Of a stretch of DNA of 64,000 nt, positions 35,084 through 45,421 are shown one piece after another. The notes beneath the pieces were generated by a model. The model did no database searches and was not told the DNA's origin. It saw only the letters and a program-made list of their open reading frames with translations. The position numbers were made by a program, and so were the translations under genes. Each line of letters begins with the position of its first letter. The stretch's first letter is position 1. Origin of the DNA: Burkholderia cepacia GG4 (GTDB taxonomy: Bacteria; Pseudomonadota; Gammaproteobacteria; Burkholderiales; Burkholderiaceae). Location: assembly GCF_000292915.1 (NCBI RefSeq), contig NC_018513.1, positions 744,001 through 808,000 on the forward strand. Reading direction: 5' to 3'.

Positions 35084-38000
35084 ATGAACGCACCACAAGT
35101 TTTCGATCCGCATGGCGCGGCCGCCGCCGTCGCCGCCGACCCCGCGCCCCGACTGCGCGAGATTCCCTATAACTACACGTCCTTCTCCGACCGCGAGATC
35201 GTGATCCGCCTGCTCGGCGCGGACGCGTGGTCGGTGCTCGACGAGCTGCGCGCCGAACGGCGCACGGGTCGCTCGGCACGGATGCTGTACGAAGTGCTCG
35301 GCGACATCTGGGTCGTGCGCCGCAACCCGTACCTGCAGGACGACCTGCTCGACAACCCGAAGCGCCGCGCGCTGCTGATCGAGGCGCTGAACCACCGCCT
35401 GACCGAGATCGGCAAGCGCCGCCGTGCCGACCTGACCGCGCACCACGACGATGCGGGCCGCGAACGCGCGGTGCGCGTCGAGATGCTCGAGGCCGCCGCG
35501 CAGCGCGCGGTCGACGAATTCGCCGACGAATTCGACAAGATGGCCGACCTGCGCCGCCGCGCGACCAAGGCGCTCGGCCGCTGCACGGAGAAGGACAACA
35601 TCCGCTTCGACGGGCTGTCGCGCGTGTCGCACGTGACCGACGCGACCGACTGGCGCGTCGAATACCCGTTCGTCGTGCTGACCCCCGATACCGAAGCCGA
35701 GATCGCCGGGCTGATCAAGGCGTGCTTCGAGCTCGGCCTGACCGTGATCCCGCGCGGCGGCGGCACCGGCTACACGGGCGGCGCGGTGCCGCTCACGCCG
35801 TTCTCCGCGGTGATCAATACCGAGAAGCTCGAACAGCTCGGCGCGGTCGAACTGACCGAGCTGCCGGGCGTCGCGCACAAGGTGCCGACGATCTTCTCCG
35901 GCGCGGGCGTCGTCACGCGTCGCGTGACCGAGGCGGCCGAAGCGGCCGGCTACGTGTTCGCGGTCGATCCGACCTCGCTCGACGCATCGTGCATCGGCGG
36001 CAACGTCGCGATGAACGCGGGTGGCAAGAAGGCCGTGCTGTGGGGCACCGCGCTCGACAACCTGGCCTGGTGGCGGATGGTCGACCCGGATGGCAACTGG
36101 CTCGAAGTCACGCGCCACGAGCACAATCAGGGCAAGATCCACGACATCGCGGTCGCGCGCTTCGAACTGAAGTGGTTCGACGGCGCATACGCGCCGGGCG
36201 AGAAGCTGCTGCGCACCGAGATGCTCGAGATCGAAGGCCGCCGGTTCCGCAAGGAAGGGCTCGGCAAGGACGTGACCGACAAGTTCCTCGCGGGCCTGCC
36301 GGGCGTGCAGAAGGAAGGCTGCGATGGGCTCATCACGTCCGCGCGCTGGGTGCTGCACAAGATGCCCGCGCACACGCGCACTGTCTGCCTCGAGTTCTTC
36401 GGCCAGGCGCGCGAGGCGATCCCGAGCATCGTCGAGATCAAGGACTACCTGTTCGAGACGTCGAAGCAGGGCGGCGCGATCCTCGCGGGCCTCGAGCACC
36501 TCGACGAGCGTTACCTGCGCGCGGTCGGCTACGCGACCAAGAGCAAGCGCAATTCATTCCCGAAGATGGTGCTGATCGGCGACATCGTCGGCGATGACGC
36601 CGATGCGGTCGCGCAAGCGACGTCCGAAGTGATCCGGATGGCCAACGGCAAGAGCGGCGAAGGCTTCGTCGCGGTTAGCGCGGAGGCGCGCAAGCGCTTC
36701 TGGCTCGACCGCAGCCGCACGGCCGCGATCGCGAAGCACACGAACGCGTTCAAGATCAACGAGGACGTCGTCATCCCGCTGAACCGGATGGGCGAGTACA
36801 CCGATGGCATCGAGCGGATCAACATCGAGCTGTCGCTGAAGAACAAGCTGCAGCTGGTCGACGCGCTCGAGGCGTTCTTCCGCGCCGGCAACCTGCCGCT
36901 CGGCAAGACCGACGACGCGAACGAGATCCCGAGCGCCGAACTGCTCGAGGATCGTGTCCAGCAGGCGCTCGAACTGCTCAAGCGCGTGCGCGCACGCTGG
37001 GAATTCGTGCGCGACCGGCTCGACCAGCCGCTGCGCGAAGCGCAGCACTACCTCGTGCAGCTCGGCTACGAGGCGCTCGCCGAGAAGTTCGCGGATCGCG
37101 CGGACGAGCAGCCGGGCGCGACCGTGTTCCACGTCACGCAGGACCGCACGGTCCGCATCTCGTGGAAGCAGGAGATCCGCGCGGAACTGCGCGCGATCTT
37201 CAACGGCGGCGCGTTCAAGCAGATCCTCGACGAGGCGCAGGCGATCCACAAGCAGGTGCTGCGCGGCCGCGTGTTCGTCGCGCTGCACATGCACGCGGGC
37301 GACGGCAACGTCCACACGAACCTGCCGGTCAACTCCGACAACTACGAGATGCTGCAGGACGCGCATGCAGCGGTCGCGCGCATCATGACGCTCGCGCGTT
37401 CGCTCGACGGCGTGATTTCCGGCGAACACGGGATCGGCATCACGAAGCTCGAGTTCCTGACCGACGACGAGATCGCCGAGTTCCGCGCGTACAAGCAGCG
37501 CGTCGACCCGAACGGCCGCTTCAACAAGGGCAAGCTGCTCGACGGTGCCGACCTGCGCAACGCGTACACGCCGAGCTTCGGGCTGATGGGCTACGAGTCG
37601 CTGATCATGAAGCAGTCCGACATCGGCGCGATCGCCGATTCGGTGAAGGACTGCCTGCGCTGCGGCAAGTGCAAGCCGGTGTGCGCGACCCACGTGCCGC
37701 GCGCGAACCTGCTGTACAGCCCGCGCAACAAGATCCTCGCGACCTCGCTGCTGGTCGAGGCGTTCCTGTATGAAGAGCAGACGCGCCGCGGCGTGTCGAT
37801 CAAGCACTGGGACGAGTTCAACGACGTGGCCGACCACTGCACGGTGTGCCACAAGTGCGCGACGCCGTGCCCGGTGAAGATCGACTTCGGCGACGTCACG
37901 ATGAACATGCGCAACCTGTTGCGCAAGATGGGCAAGAAGAAATTCAATGCCGGCAATGCGGCGGGCATGTTCTTCCTGAACGCGACCAATCCGCAGACGA

Positions 38001-39100
38001 TCAACCTCGCGCGCGGCGTGATGATGGGCGTCGGCTACAAGGTGCAGCGCTTCGCGAACGACATGCTGAAGAAGGTCGTGACGAAGCAGACCCAGCACCC
38101 GCCGGCGACGGTCGGCAAGCCGCCGGTGGTCGAACAGGTGATCCACTTCGTCAACAAGAAGATGCCGGGCAACCTGCCGAAGAAGACGGCGCGCGCGCTG
38201 CTCGACATCGAGGACAACAAGATCGTGCCGATCATCCGCAACCCGAAGTCGACGACCGTCGATTCGGAAGCGGTGTTCTACTTCCCGGGCTGCGGCTCCG
38301 AGCGCCTGTTCTCGCAGGTCGGCCTCGCGACGCAGGCGATGCTGTGGGAAGCCGGCGTGCAGACCGTGCTGCCGCCGGGCTACCTGTGCTGCGGCTATCC
38401 GCAGCGCGGCTCGGGCCAGTACGACAAGGCCGAGAAGATCGTCACCGACAACCGCGTGCTGTTCCACCGGGTCGCGAACACGCTGAACTACCTCGACATC
38501 AAGACGGTGGTCGTGTCGTGCGGCACCTGCTACGACCAGCTCGCAGGCTACGAATTCGACAAGATCTTCCCGGGCTGCCGGATCATCGACATCCACGAGT
38601 TCCTGCTCGAGAAGGGGATGAAGCTCGACGGCGTGTCAGGTACGCGCTACATGTATCACGACCCGTGCCACACGCCGATCAAGACGATGGACCCGGTGAA
38701 GCTCGTCAACGAGCTGATGGGCGCGGAGAAGGACGGCTACAAGATCGAGAAGAACGAGCGCTGCTGCGGTGAATCGGGCACGCTCGCGGTCACGCGTCCG
38801 GACGTGTCGACGCAGGTCCGCTTCCGCAAGGAAGAGGAGATCCGCAAGGGTGCCGCGAAGCTGCGCAGCATCCCGGTCGTGGCCGGCGATGCGCCGGCCG
38901 CCGCCGCGAACGGCCCGGACGTGAAGATCCTGACGAGCTGCCCGTCGTGCCTGCAGGGCCTGTCGCGCTACAGCGAGGACGCGAACCTCGAGGCCGACTA
39001 CATCGTGGTCGAAATCGCGCGCCAGGTGCTCGGCGAGAACTGGATGGCCGACTATGTCGCACACGCGAACAATGGCGGGATCGAGCGCGTGCTGGTCTAA
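35084..39100 (+). CDS. DUF3683-FAD oxidase-Fe-S-CCG fusion oxidoreductase (D-lactate/2-hydroxy-acid dehydrogenase-like)
   Basis: A 1338-residue fusion. An N-terminal domain (about 1-180, DUF3683-like, [21 protein letters not shown]) is followed by a PCMH-type FAD-binding domain with [16 protein letters not shown] (about 224-239) and [17 protein letters not shown]. Next is an FAD-oxidase C-terminal domain with [17 protein letters not shown] and GEHGIGITK. Two 4Fe-4S motifs follow, [16 protein letters not shown] (about 862) and [14 protein letters not shown] (about 923). Finally come two CCG domains ([22 protein letters not shown]). This joins in one chain what GlcD/GlcE/GlcF or D-lactate dehydrogenases do with separate subunits, passing electrons from a 2-hydroxy acid to the quinone pool. 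The substrate is not determined by sequence alone. Confidence 0.88.
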   Translation: MNAPQVFDPHGAAAAVAADPAPRLREIPYNYTSFSDREIVIRLLGADAWSVLDELRAERRTGRSARMLYEVLGDIWVVRRNPYLQDDLLDNPKRRALLIEALNHRLTEIGKRRRADLTAHHDDAGRERAVRVEMLEAAAQRAVDEFADEFDKMADLRRRATKALGRCTEKDNIRFDGLSRVSHVTDATDWRVEYPFVVLTPDTEAEIAGLIKACFELGLTVIPRGGGTGYTGGAVPLTPFSAVINTEKLEQLGAVELTELPGVAHKVPTIFSGAGVVTRRVTEAAEAAGYVFAVDPTSLDASCIGGNVAMNAGGKKAVLWGTALDNLAWWRMVDPDGNWLEVTRHEHNQGKIHDIAVARFELKWFDGAYAPGEKLLRTEMLEIEGRRFRKEGLGKDVTDKFLAGLPGVQKEGCDGLITSARWVLHKMPAHTRTVCLEFFGQAREAIPSIVEIKDYLFETSKQGGAILAGLEHLDERYLRAVGYATKSKRNSFPKMVLIGDIVGDDADAVAQATSEVIRMANGKSGEGFVAVSAEARKRFWLDRSRTAAIAKHTNAFKINEDVVIPLNRMGEYTDGIERINIELSLKNKLQLVDALEAFFRAGNLPLGKTDDANEIPSAELLEDRVQQALELLKRVRARWEFVRDRLDQPLREAQHYLVQLGYEALAEKFADRADEQPGATVFHVTQDRTVRISWKQEIRAELRAIFNGGAFKQILDEAQAIHKQVLRGRVFVALHMHAGDGNVHTNLPVNSDNYEMLQDAHAAVARIMTLARSLDGVISGEHGIGITKLEFLTDDEIAEFRAYKQRVDPNGRFNKGKLLDGADLRNAYTPSFGLMGYESLIMKQSDIGAIADSVKDCLRCGKCKPVCATHVPRANLLYSPRNKILATSLLVEAFLYEEQTRRGVSIKHWDEFNDVADHCTVCHKCATPCPVKIDFGDVTMNMRNLLRKMGKKKFNAGNAAGMFFLNATNPQTINLARGVMMGVGYKVQRFANDMLKKVVTKQTQHPPATVGKPPVVEQVIHFVNKKMPGNLPKKTARALLDIEDNKIVPIIRNPKSTTVDSEAVFYFPGCGSERLFSQVGLATQAMLWEAGVQTVLPPGYLCCGYPQRGSGQYDKAEKIVTDNRVLFHRVANTLNYLDIKTVVVSCGTCYDQLAGYEFDKIFPGCRIIDIHEFLLEKGMKLDGVSGTRYMYHDPCHTPIKTMDPVKLVNELMGAEKDGYKIEKNERCCGESGTLAVTRPDVSTQVRFRKEEEIRKGAAKLRSIPVVAGDAPAAAANGPDVKILTSCPSCLQGLSRYSEDANLEADYIVVEIARQVLGENWMADYVAHANNGGIERVLV

Positions 39101-39140
39101 TGCGGGCATGACGCCGGCCCGGCCGGGCTTGGCATGAGAG

Positions 39141-39170
39141 CGGGCGCCGGCGCTTCAGCGCCGGCGCCCG
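39141..39170. other. Perfect 13-bp GC hairpin with TTCA loop
   Basis: CGGGCGCCGGCGC (39141-39153), TTCA, GCGCCGGCGCCCG (39158-39170). It sits 40 bases after the DUF3683 stop and 18 bases before the HIT gene start, with no T run. It may slow transcription, protect the upstream mRNA end or set HIT expression. Confidence 0.55.
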
Positions 39171-39187
39171 TCCACATGGGAGCGACG

Positions 39188-39631
39188 ATGGAATGCGTGT
39201 TTTGCCGTGAAGACGGCGGCGAGGTGCTCTGGCAGGACGACATGCTGCGCGTCGTCCTCGCGACGGGCGAGCACGAGTACCCGGGCTTCTGCCGGGTGAT
39301 CTGGGGCACGCACGTGGCCGAGTTCTCCGATCTGGGCGAGCCCGAGCGGGCACACCTGATGCGCGTGGTGTACGCGGTGGAGCGGGCCGTGCGCCGCGTG
39401 ATGCAGCCGAACAAGGTGAATCTCGCGAGCCTCGGCAACATGGTGCCGCACGTGCACTGGCACGTGATCCCGCGCTTCTCGAACGACCCCCACTTCCCGC
39501 AGGCCGTCTGGGCGCCGCGTCAGCGCGGCGTGTCCGACGCGCTGCTGCGCACGCGCGCGGCGCAGGCCTCGCTGCTGCACAATGCGGTGCGCGAGGAAAT
39601 TCAACGAACGACCGATTCGAGGCAGCCATGA
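39188..39631 (+). CDS. HIT-family protein
   Basis: A 147-residue histidine-triad protein. The active-site motif is HVHWHVI (H-x-H-x-H-xx) in NMVPHVHWHVIPRF, and CVFC near the start resembles the zinc-binding N terminus of some HIT proteins. Members hydrolyse nucleotide phosphoramidates or dinucleotide polyphosphates. ATG 39188 has GGAG five bases upstream. It overlaps the next gene by ATGA. Confidence 0.87.
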   Translation: MECVFCREDGGEVLWQDDMLRVVLATGEHEYPGFCRVIWGTHVAEFSDLGEPERAHLMRVVYAVERAVRRVMQPNKVNLASLGNMVPHVHWHVIPRFSNDPHFPQAVWAPRQRGVSDALLRTRAAQASLLHNAVREEIQRTTDSRQP

Positions 39632-40041
39632 GCGGTTTGACTTCCACGACGCCGATTCCGTCCGGCGTCGTCGTGCACGCGGTGTCGCGCGTGCTCGAAT
39701 TGCAGTACCCGAACGGAGACAGCTTCCGGATTCCGTTCGAGCTGATGCGCGTCTATTCGCCGTCGGCGGAGGTGCGCGGCCATGGCCCAGGCCAGGAGAC
39801 GCTGCAGACCGGCAAGCGCGAGGTGACCATCACGGCGCTCGAGGGCGTCGGCAATTACGCGCTGCAGCCGACGTTCTCCGACGGCCACTCGACCGGCATC
39901 TATTCGTGGGATCTGCTGTACGAACTGGCGACGCAGCAGGACGCGCTGTGGCGCGACTATTTCGACAAACTGAAGGCGGCAGGCGTCGAGCGCGACGCGC
40001 CGATGCAGGCGGCCCCCGCGCCGCACGGCCACTGTCACTGA
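39628..40041 (+). CDS. DUF971 (gamma-butyrobetaine hydroxylase N-terminal-like) protein
   Basis: A 137-residue protein with one DUF971/GBBH-like N-terminal domain ([26 protein letters not shown], then [24 protein letters not shown]), the fold found at the start of gamma-butyrobetaine hydroxylases. The His/Cys tail HGHCH suggests metal binding. Stand-alone copies often lie by ubiE in betaproteobacteria; no reaction is established. Coupled to the HIT gene by overlap. Confidence 0.82.
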   Translation: MSGLTSTTPIPSGVVVHAVSRVLELQYPNGDSFRIPFELMRVYSPSAEVRGHGPGQETLQTGKREVTITALEGVGNYALQPTFSDGHSTGIYSWDLLYELATQQDALWRDYFDKLKAAGVERDAPMQAAPAPHGHCH

Positions 40042-40045
40042 AATC

Positions 40046-40070
40046 GACGGCGCCCGCTCGGCGCCGTCTT
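40046..40070 (+). terminator. Hairpin between DUF971 gene and ubiE
   Basis: GACGGCGCC (40046-40054), loop CGCTC, GGCGCCGTC (40060-40068), followed by TTGCC. A perfect stem with only two T residues, so a weak terminator or attenuator at best. Confidence 0.4.
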
Positions 40071-40093
40071 GCCATTTACTGAGGATCAACGCG

Positions 40094-40825
40094 ATGAGCA
40101 AAACCCACTTCGGCTTCGAAAGCGTCGAGGAAAACGAAAAAGCGAAGAAAGTGGCGGGCGTGTTCCATTCGGTCGCGAGCAACTACGATCTGATGAACGA
40201 CCTGATGTCGGCCGGCATGCACCGCGCGTGGAAGGCGTTCACGATCGCGCAGGCGAACGTGCGCCCCGGTTTCAAGGTGCTCGACATCGCGGCCGGCACC
40301 GGCGACCTGACTAAGGCATTCGCGAAGGCGGCCGGCCCGACGGGCGAGGTCTGGCACACCGACATCAACGAATCGATGCTGCGCGTGGGCCGCGACCGGC
40401 TGCTCGACAAGGGCATCGTGACGCCGTCGCTGCTGTGCGACGCCGAGAAAATTCCCTTTCCGGACAACTACTTCGACGTGGTCACGGTCGCGTTCGGGCT
40501 GCGCAACATGACCCACAAGGACGGGGCGCTCGCCGAGATGCGTCGCGTGGCGAAGCCCGGCGGCCGCGTGATGGTGCTGGAGTTCTCGAAAGTCTGGGAT
40601 CCGCTGAAAAAGGCGTACGATCTGTATTCTTTCAAAGTATTACCGTGGCTTGGCGACAAGTTCGCGAAAGATGCTGAAAGTTACCGGTATCTTGCTGAAT
40701 CTATCCGGATGCACCCCGATCAGGACACGCTGAAGACGATGATGGAACAAGCGGGCCTCGATGCCGTCAAATATTACAATTTGTCAGGTGGCGTGGTAGC
40801 TTTACACCTAGGAACCAAGTATTAA
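40094..40825 (+). CDS. ubiE: Demethylmenaquinone/ubiquinone C-methyltransferase UbiE
   Basis: A 243-residue class I methyltransferase. Motif I is [14 protein letters not shown] (about 60), and the UbiE signatures [17 protein letters not shown] and RVMVLEFSK with [16 protein letters not shown] at the C terminus are all present. It adds the C-methyl group to the quinone ring in ubiquinone synthesis, using SAM. It begins the ubiE-Tim44-ubiJ-ubiB group. About 130 bases near 40600-40780 are AT-richer than the neighbours. Confidence 0.95.
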   Translation: MSKTHFGFESVEENEKAKKVAGVFHSVASNYDLMNDLMSAGMHRAWKAFTIAQANVRPGFKVLDIAAGTGDLTKAFAKAAGPTGEVWHTDINESMLRVGRDRLLDKGIVTPSLLCDAEKIPFPDNYFDVVTVAFGLRNMTHKDGALAEMRRVAKPGGRVMVLEFSKVWDPLKKAYDLYSFKVLPWLGDKFAKDAESYRYLAESIRMHPDQDTLKTMMEQAGLDAVKYYNLSGGVVALHLGTKY

Positions 40826-40866
40826 GGGGTTCTTCCCATACATTCGCCTTACATCTGGAGAAGCTG

Positions 40867-41901
40867 ATGTCCGAATCGCGTTCGTTGTTCAACCGTAGCA
40901 AGCCGTCGAAGCCGTGGGCTCGACGGGTCGGCACGCTGCTGATGGTCGGCCTGCTCACGGCCGGCACGTTCGCATCGCTCGACGCCGAAGCCAGGCGCAT
41001 GGGCGGCGGGCGCAGCATCGGCCGCCAGAACTCCACCGTCACCCAGCGTCAGGCCACGCCGCCCGCGCAGCAGCCGATGCAGCAGGCCGCGCCGGCGCAG
41101 GCGCAGCGCGCGAACCCGGCCGCACCGGCGCCGGCCGCGCAGCCGAACCGCTCGCGCTGGCTCGGGCCGATCGCCGGCCTCGCGGCCGGCCTCGGTATCG
41201 CGGCGCTGCTGTCGCACTTCGGTCTGGGCGGCGCGTTCGCGAGCATGATGGCGAACGTCATCGTGATCGCACTGCTCGCGATGGTCGGCATCTGGCTGAT
41301 CCGCAAGTTCATGAACCGTCGCCGTCCGCAGGAACCGGCGTACTCGGTGGGCGGCTCGGCCTCGTCGTCGGGCGGCTACTCGCAGAGCCCGTCGTTCCAG
41401 CAGGGCAGCACCGGCAACAACTATGCGGGCAGCGGCAGCAGCTACGCGAACGAAGCGCAGGGCGTGTTCGGCGGCGGTACGCCGGCTGCCGGCGCGGCGG
41501 GCGCGATGGCGGCCGCCCCGCTGCAGGTGCCGGCAGGCTTCGACACCGAGGCGTTCCTGCGCAGCGCGAAGGTCTACTTCGTGCGCCTGCAGGCGGCCTG
41601 GGACCAGGGCAACCTGGCCGACATCCGCGAGTTCACGACCCCGGAAATGTTCGCCGAGATCAAGATCGACCTCGACTCGCGCGGCACCGAGTCGAACCAG
41701 ACCGATGTCGTGCAGCTCGACGCGGAACTGGTCGCAATCGAGGATCGCGGCATCGAGCAGTCGGCGAGCGTGCGCTTCCACGGGCTGATCCGCGAATCGG
41801 CGAATACGTCGGCCGCGCCGTTCGACGAGGTGTGGAACCTGTCGAAGTCGGGCAGTCAGGGCTGGCTGCTCGCGGGTATCCAGCAGATCAACACGCACTG
41901 A
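40867..41901 (+). CDS. Tim44-like domain membrane protein
   Basis: A 344-residue protein. Two hydrophobic segments, near 21-38 and 117-142, flank a Pro/Gln/Ala-rich linker and a GGS-rich stretch. A C-terminal Tim44-like domain (about 225-344) has FLRSAKVYFVRLQAAWDQGNLADIREFTTPEMF, seen in parts. Tim44 domains bind membranes; this type is conserved next to ubiJ and ubiB in betaproteobacteria without a known role. It may assist the quinone-synthesis complex, but that rests only on position. Confidence 0.8.
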   Translation: MSESRSLFNRSKPSKPWARRVGTLLMVGLLTAGTFASLDAEARRMGGGRSIGRQNSTVTQRQATPPAQQPMQQAAPAQAQRANPAAPAPAAQPNRSRWLGPIAGLAAGLGIAALLSHFGLGGAFASMMANVIVIALLAMVGIWLIRKFMNRRRPQEPAYSVGGSASSSGGYSQSPSFQQGSTGNNYAGSGSSYANEAQGVFGGGTPAAGAAGAMAAAPLQVPAGFDTEAFLRSAKVYFVRLQAAWDQGNLADIREFTTPEMFAEIKIDLDSRGTESNQTDVVQLDAELVAIEDRGIEQSASVRFHGLIRESANTSAAPFDEVWNLSKSGSQGWLLAGIQQINTH

Positions 41902-42016
41902 GCGTGACCGGCGGCCGGCCTGCCGGCTGCCCGGGCGACGGCCGCCGCACTGCGACCGCTTGCCGCCCGGGTGTGTGGTTGGCCGCGGCCTGCCGACGAT
42001 CCGACGTTACAATAGA

Positions 42017-42051
42017 AACCCGCGTGGGCGCCCGGCCTGCGCGGGTTTTTT
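42017..42051 (+). terminator. Intrinsic terminator after the Tim44-like gene
   Basis: AACCCGCG (42017-42024), a 15-base loop, CGCGGGTT (42040-42047) and a T run to 42051. A -10-like TACAAT (42008-42013) lies immediately before it, so a promoter for ubiJ may overlap. Confidence 0.72.
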
Positions 42052-42064
42052 CTTTCCCAGCCCG

Positions 42065-42691
42065 ATGACCTTTGCCGCCAAGCCTTTTGCTGCTGCTGTC
42101 AATCACCTGCTCGCGCGTGAATCATGGGCGCGCGACCGCCTGATCCCCTACGCGGGCAAGACCGCCCGGCTCGACGTGCCGCCCGTCACGCTCACGCTGC
42201 TCGTGCAGCCCGACGGCTACCTGTCCGCGGTGGAAGCGCACGATGCGCAACACGTCGACGTGTCGATCGCGCTCGCGGGCGACACGGTCGCTGCGTTCCT
42301 GCAGGGTGGCCAGGCGGCCGTGATGAAGCACGTGAAGATCGAGGGCGACGCGGAGTTCGCGACCCAGATCGCGAAACTGGCCGAACATCTGCGCTGGGAA
42401 CCTGAGGAAGATCTCGCGAAGCTGGTCGGCGACGCGGCGGCGTACCGGATCGCGACGGTCGTGCGCGACGCCGGCGCGCGCGCGCGCCGCACCGGCCGCA
42501 ACGTGCTCGATTCCGTCGCCGAATACTGGCTTGACGAGAACCCGCAAGTCGTCCGGCGCGCGGTGCTCGGCGGCTTCGACGCCGAACTGGCGCGCGCGCG
42601 CGATGCGCTCGCGCGGGTCGAAAAACGGGTCGAGCGACTCGAACAAAAAATTGGCGCGCGCACGGGTTCCGGCCCGCGCGGCGCGCACTGA
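42065..42691 (+). CDS. ubiJ: Ubiquinone biosynthesis accessory factor UbiJ (SCP2 domain)
   Basis: A 208-residue protein with an N-terminal SCP2 lipid-binding domain (about 15-110, YLSAVEAHDAQHVDVSIAL and VKIEGDAEFATQIAKLAEHLRW) and a C-terminal coiled coil (ALARVEKRVERLEQKIGA). UbiJ is a scaffold of the soluble Ubi complex that handles the hydrophobic quinone precursors. ATG 42065 gives MTFAAKPFAAAV; the longer frame runs through the terminator. It lies 12 bases before ubiB, the same neighbour as in E. coli. Confidence 0.9.
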   Translation: MTFAAKPFAAAVNHLLARESWARDRLIPYAGKTARLDVPPVTLTLLVQPDGYLSAVEAHDAQHVDVSIALAGDTVAAFLQGGQAAVMKHVKIEGDAEFATQIAKLAEHLRWEPEEDLAKLVGDAAAYRIATVVRDAGARARRTGRNVLDSVAEYWLDENPQVVRRAVLGGFDAELARARDALARVEKRVERLEQKIGARTGSGPRGAH

Positions 42692-42703
42692 GGGCCGCAG
42701 GGC

Positions 42704-44281
42704 ATGCGCATTTTCCGTTTCATCAAGATTGTCTATACCGTCATCCGCTTCGGCCTCGACGAGGTGATGCTGTCCCGGATCGACGACCGGCGTGTGAAGC
42801 TGCTGCTGCGGATCACGACGATCGGCCGCCGCTATACGGCTCCGCCCGCGGTGCGGTTGCGCCACGCGCTCGAAAGCCTCGGCCCGATCTTCGTCAAGTT
42901 CGGCCAGGTGCTGTCGACACGTCGCGACCTGCTGTCGGTCGATTTCGCGAACGAACTCGCGAAGCTGCAGGACCAGGTGCCGCCATTCGATTCGGCGGTC
43001 GCGATCGCGATCATCGAGAAGTCGCTCGGCGCGCCGGTCGACGAGCTGTTCGACGAATTCGAGCGCGAGCCGATCGCGAGCGCGTCGATCGCGCAGGTGC
43101 ATTTCGCGAAGCTGAAGCAGGGCGTGCACGCGGGCAAGGCCGTCGCGGTCAAGGTGCTGCGCCCGAACATGCTGCCGGTGATCGATTCCGATCTGGCACT
43201 GATGCGCGACATCGCGACGTGGACCGAGCGGATGTGGGCCGACGGCAGGCGCCTGAAGCCGCGCGAAGTCGTCGCCGAATTCGACAAGTACCTGCACGAC
43301 GAGCTCGACCTGATGCGCGAGGCGGCGAACGGCAGCCAGCTGCGCCGCAACTTCGCGGGCCTCGACCTGCTGCTCGTGCCCGAGATGTTCTGGGACTTCT
43401 CGACGTCGCAGGTGCTCGTGATGGAGCGCATGACCGGCGTGCCGATCAGCCAGGTCGAGACGCTGCGCACGGCGGGCGTCGACATCAAGAAGCTCGCGCG
43501 CGAAGGCGTCGAGATCTTCTTCACGCAGGTGTTCCGCGACGGTTTCTTCCATGCGGACATGCACCCGGGCAACATCCAGGTGAGCCTCGACCCGAAGACG
43601 TTCGGCCGCTATATCGCGCTCGATTTCGGGATCGTCGGCGCGCTGTCCGATTTCGACAAGAACTACCTCGCGCAGAACTTCCTCGCGTTCTTCAAGCGCG
43701 ACTACCACCGCGTCGCGACGCTGCACCTCGAATCGGGCTGGGTGCCGCCCGAGACGCGCGTCGAGGAACTCGAAAGCGCGATCCGCGCGGTGTGCGAGCC
43801 GTATTTCGACCGCGCGCTGAAGGACATCTCGCTTGGCCAGGTGCTGATGCGCCTGTTCTCGACGTCGCGCCGCTTCAACGTCGAGATCCAGCCGCAGCTC
43901 GTGCTGCTGCAGAAGACGATGCTGAACGTCGAAGGGCTCGGCCGCTCGCTCGACCCGGAACTCGACCTGTGGAAGACCGCGAAGCCGTATCTCGAGCGCT
44001 GGATGACCGAGCAGATCGGCCTGCGCGGCTGGTACGAGCGCTTCAAGGTCGAGGCGCCGCAGTGGAGCAAGACGCTGCCGCAACTGCCGCGTCTGATCCA
44101 TCAGGCGATGGCGGCGCACCACGATGCGCCGCGCGCGGCGAGCGAGGACCTGATGCGTCAGATCCTCGTCGAGCAGAAACGAACCAATCGGCTGATGCAG
44201 GCGCTGTTGATTTTCGGTCTTGCCGTCGGCGTCGGGGCGCTCGTCGCGCGCGTGCTGCTCGCGCTCGCGTACGGCGCATGA
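42704..44281 (+). CDS. ubiB: Ubiquinone biosynthesis kinase-like protein UbiB
   Basis: A 525-residue ABC1/ADCK-family atypical kinase. The KxGQ motif is KFGQ (65-68) in [16 protein letters not shown], the catalytic loop HADMHPGNI, and the metal motif LDFGIVG. Two hydrophobic helices close the C terminus ([25 protein letters not shown], seen as one long stretch). UbiB has ATPase activity and is needed for ubiquinone synthesis, perhaps to draw precursors from the membrane. Its stop overlaps a possible ATG of the next gene. Confidence 0.95.
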   Translation: MRIFRFIKIVYTVIRFGLDEVMLSRIDDRRVKLLLRITTIGRRYTAPPAVRLRHALESLGPIFVKFGQVLSTRRDLLSVDFANELAKLQDQVPPFDSAVAIAIIEKSLGAPVDELFDEFEREPIASASIAQVHFAKLKQGVHAGKAVAVKVLRPNMLPVIDSDLALMRDIATWTERMWADGRRLKPREVVAEFDKYLHDELDLMREAANGSQLRRNFAGLDLLLVPEMFWDFSTSQVLVMERMTGVPISQVETLRTAGVDIKKLAREGVEIFFTQVFRDGFFHADMHPGNIQVSLDPKTFGRYIALDFGIVGALSDFDKNYLAQNFLAFFKRDYHRVATLHLESGWVPPETRVEELESAIRAVCEPYFDRALKDISLGQVLMRLFSTSRRFNVEIQPQLVLLQKTMLNVEGLGRSLDPELDLWKTAKPYLERWMTEQIGLRGWYERFKVEAPQWSKTLPQLPRLIHQAMAAHHDAPRAASEDLMRQILVEQKRTNRLMQALLIFGLAVGVGALVARVLLALAYGA

Positions 44282-44298
44282 GCGCAAGGAGCCGTGCG

Positions 44299-44925
44299 AT
44301 GTCCGAACCGAAACAACCTTCCGCGCCGAGCGCCGCCGATTTCGCGACGCGCGATCCCGGCAACGCGTCGTTCTGGGACGAGCGCTTCGCGCGCGGCGTG
44401 ACGCCGTGGGAATTCGGCGGCGTACCGGACGGGTTTCGCGCGTTCGCGCAGCGGCTCGAACCGTGCGCGGTGCTGATTCCCGGCTGCGGCAGCGCGCAGG
44501 AGGCCGGCTGGCTTGCGCAGGCGGGCTGGCCCGTGCGCGCGATCGATTTCGCCGCGCAGGCGGTGGCGGCCGCGAAGGCGCAGCTCGGCGCGCATGCGGC
44601 GGTCGTCGAGCAGGCCGACTTCTTCGCGTACTGGCCGCCGTTCGACGTGCAGTGGGTGTACGAGCGCGCGTTCCTGTGCGCGCTGCCGCCGGCCATGCGC
44701 GCCGACTATGCGGCGCGGATGGCGGAGCTGCTGCCCGCGAACGGGTTGCTGGCCGGCTATTTCTTCGTGACGGCGAAACCGAAGGGGCCGCCGTTCGGGA
44801 TCGAGCGCGCCGAACTCGATGCGCTGCTCGCGCCGCACTTCGAACTGATCGAGGATCTGCCCGTGACCGATTCGCTGCCTGTGTTCGACGGGCACGAGCG
44901 CTGGCTCACGTGGCGCCGTCGCTGA
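44299..44925 (+). CDS. TPMT-family class I methyltransferase
   Basis: A 208-residue SAM-dependent methyltransferase of the thiopurine S-methyltransferase family: FWDERFARGVTPWE at the start, motif I VLIPGCGSAQEAGWLA, and the ERAFLCALPPAMRADYA segment. Bacterial members methylate thiols, selenium, tellurium or halides. AGGAG seven bases before ATG 44299 supports that start; ATG 44278 overlaps the ubiB stop and is an alternative. Confidence 0.85.
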   Translation: MSEPKQPSAPSAADFATRDPGNASFWDERFARGVTPWEFGGVPDGFRAFAQRLEPCAVLIPGCGSAQEAGWLAQAGWPVRAIDFAAQAVAAAKAQLGAHAAVVEQADFFAYWPPFDVQWVYERAFLCALPPAMRADYAARMAELLPANGLLAGYFFVTAKPKGPPFGIERAELDALLAPHFELIEDLPVTDSLPVFDGHERWLTWRRR

Positions 44926-45021
44926 TCCCCGGGCGTCGCGGCTGTTGCCGGAGCGCGCCGGGGTTTCGGATATAATTCAAGGTTTTGCAAGCCGTTTCCA
45001 GTTTCTGCGGGAAAAAATATC

Positions 45022-45357
45022 ATGCCGATCTACGCCTATCGATGCGAAGCGTGCGGTTTCGCGAAGGACGTGCTCCAGAAGATGAGCGACGCGCCGCTGT
45101 CGCAGTGCCCCGAATGCGGGAAGGATGCTTTTCGCAAGCAGGTCACCGCCGCCGGCTTCCAGCTGAAGGGTTCCGGCTGGTATGTCACCGATTTCCGCGG
45201 TGGCTCGGGCGGCACCAGCGCGCCGGCGACGGCGTCCGGCGACGCTGCGTCTGCAGCGCCTGCCGCCGCGGCGCCCGCGCCCGCTGCCACGAGTTCCGAC
45301 AGCACGACGACGAGCGCCGCGCCCGCCCCGGCTGCAGCGCCCGCCGCCAGCAGTTGA
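45022..45357 (+). CDS. FmdB-type zinc-ribbon protein
   Basis: A 111-residue protein. The N-terminal 45 residues are a FmdB/CxxC_CxxC zinc ribbon: MPIYAYRCEACGF and SQCPECGKDAFRKQ supply two CxxC pairs, and GSGWYVTDFRG is the conserved end. The rest is an Ala/Pro/Ser/Thr-rich, probably disordered tail (about 70-111). FmdB was named for regulation of formamidase; the real role is open. It is followed by the DUF502 gene in the same direction. Confidence 0.86.
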   Translation: MPIYAYRCEACGFAKDVLQKMSDAPLSQCPECGKDAFRKQVTAAGFQLKGSGWYVTDFRGGSGGTSAPATASGDAASAAPAAAAPAPAATSSDSTTTSAAPAPAAAPAASS

Positions 45358-45421
45358 CCGTTGCGGCCCGGCCGGGCCGTGACCAACCCGCACCGCCGGT
45401 GCGGTTCATAGACGGCAGATG

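Noticed and set aside
39134..39187. Upstream ATG for the HIT protein
   Set aside because: The added residues are encoded by a perfect hairpin and are Ala/Pro/Gly-rich; ATG 39188 has a proper ribosome site.
41941..42064. N-terminal extension of UbiJ from 41960
   Set aside because: It would translate the terminator hairpin and its T run; UbiJ proteins begin near MTFAAKPF.
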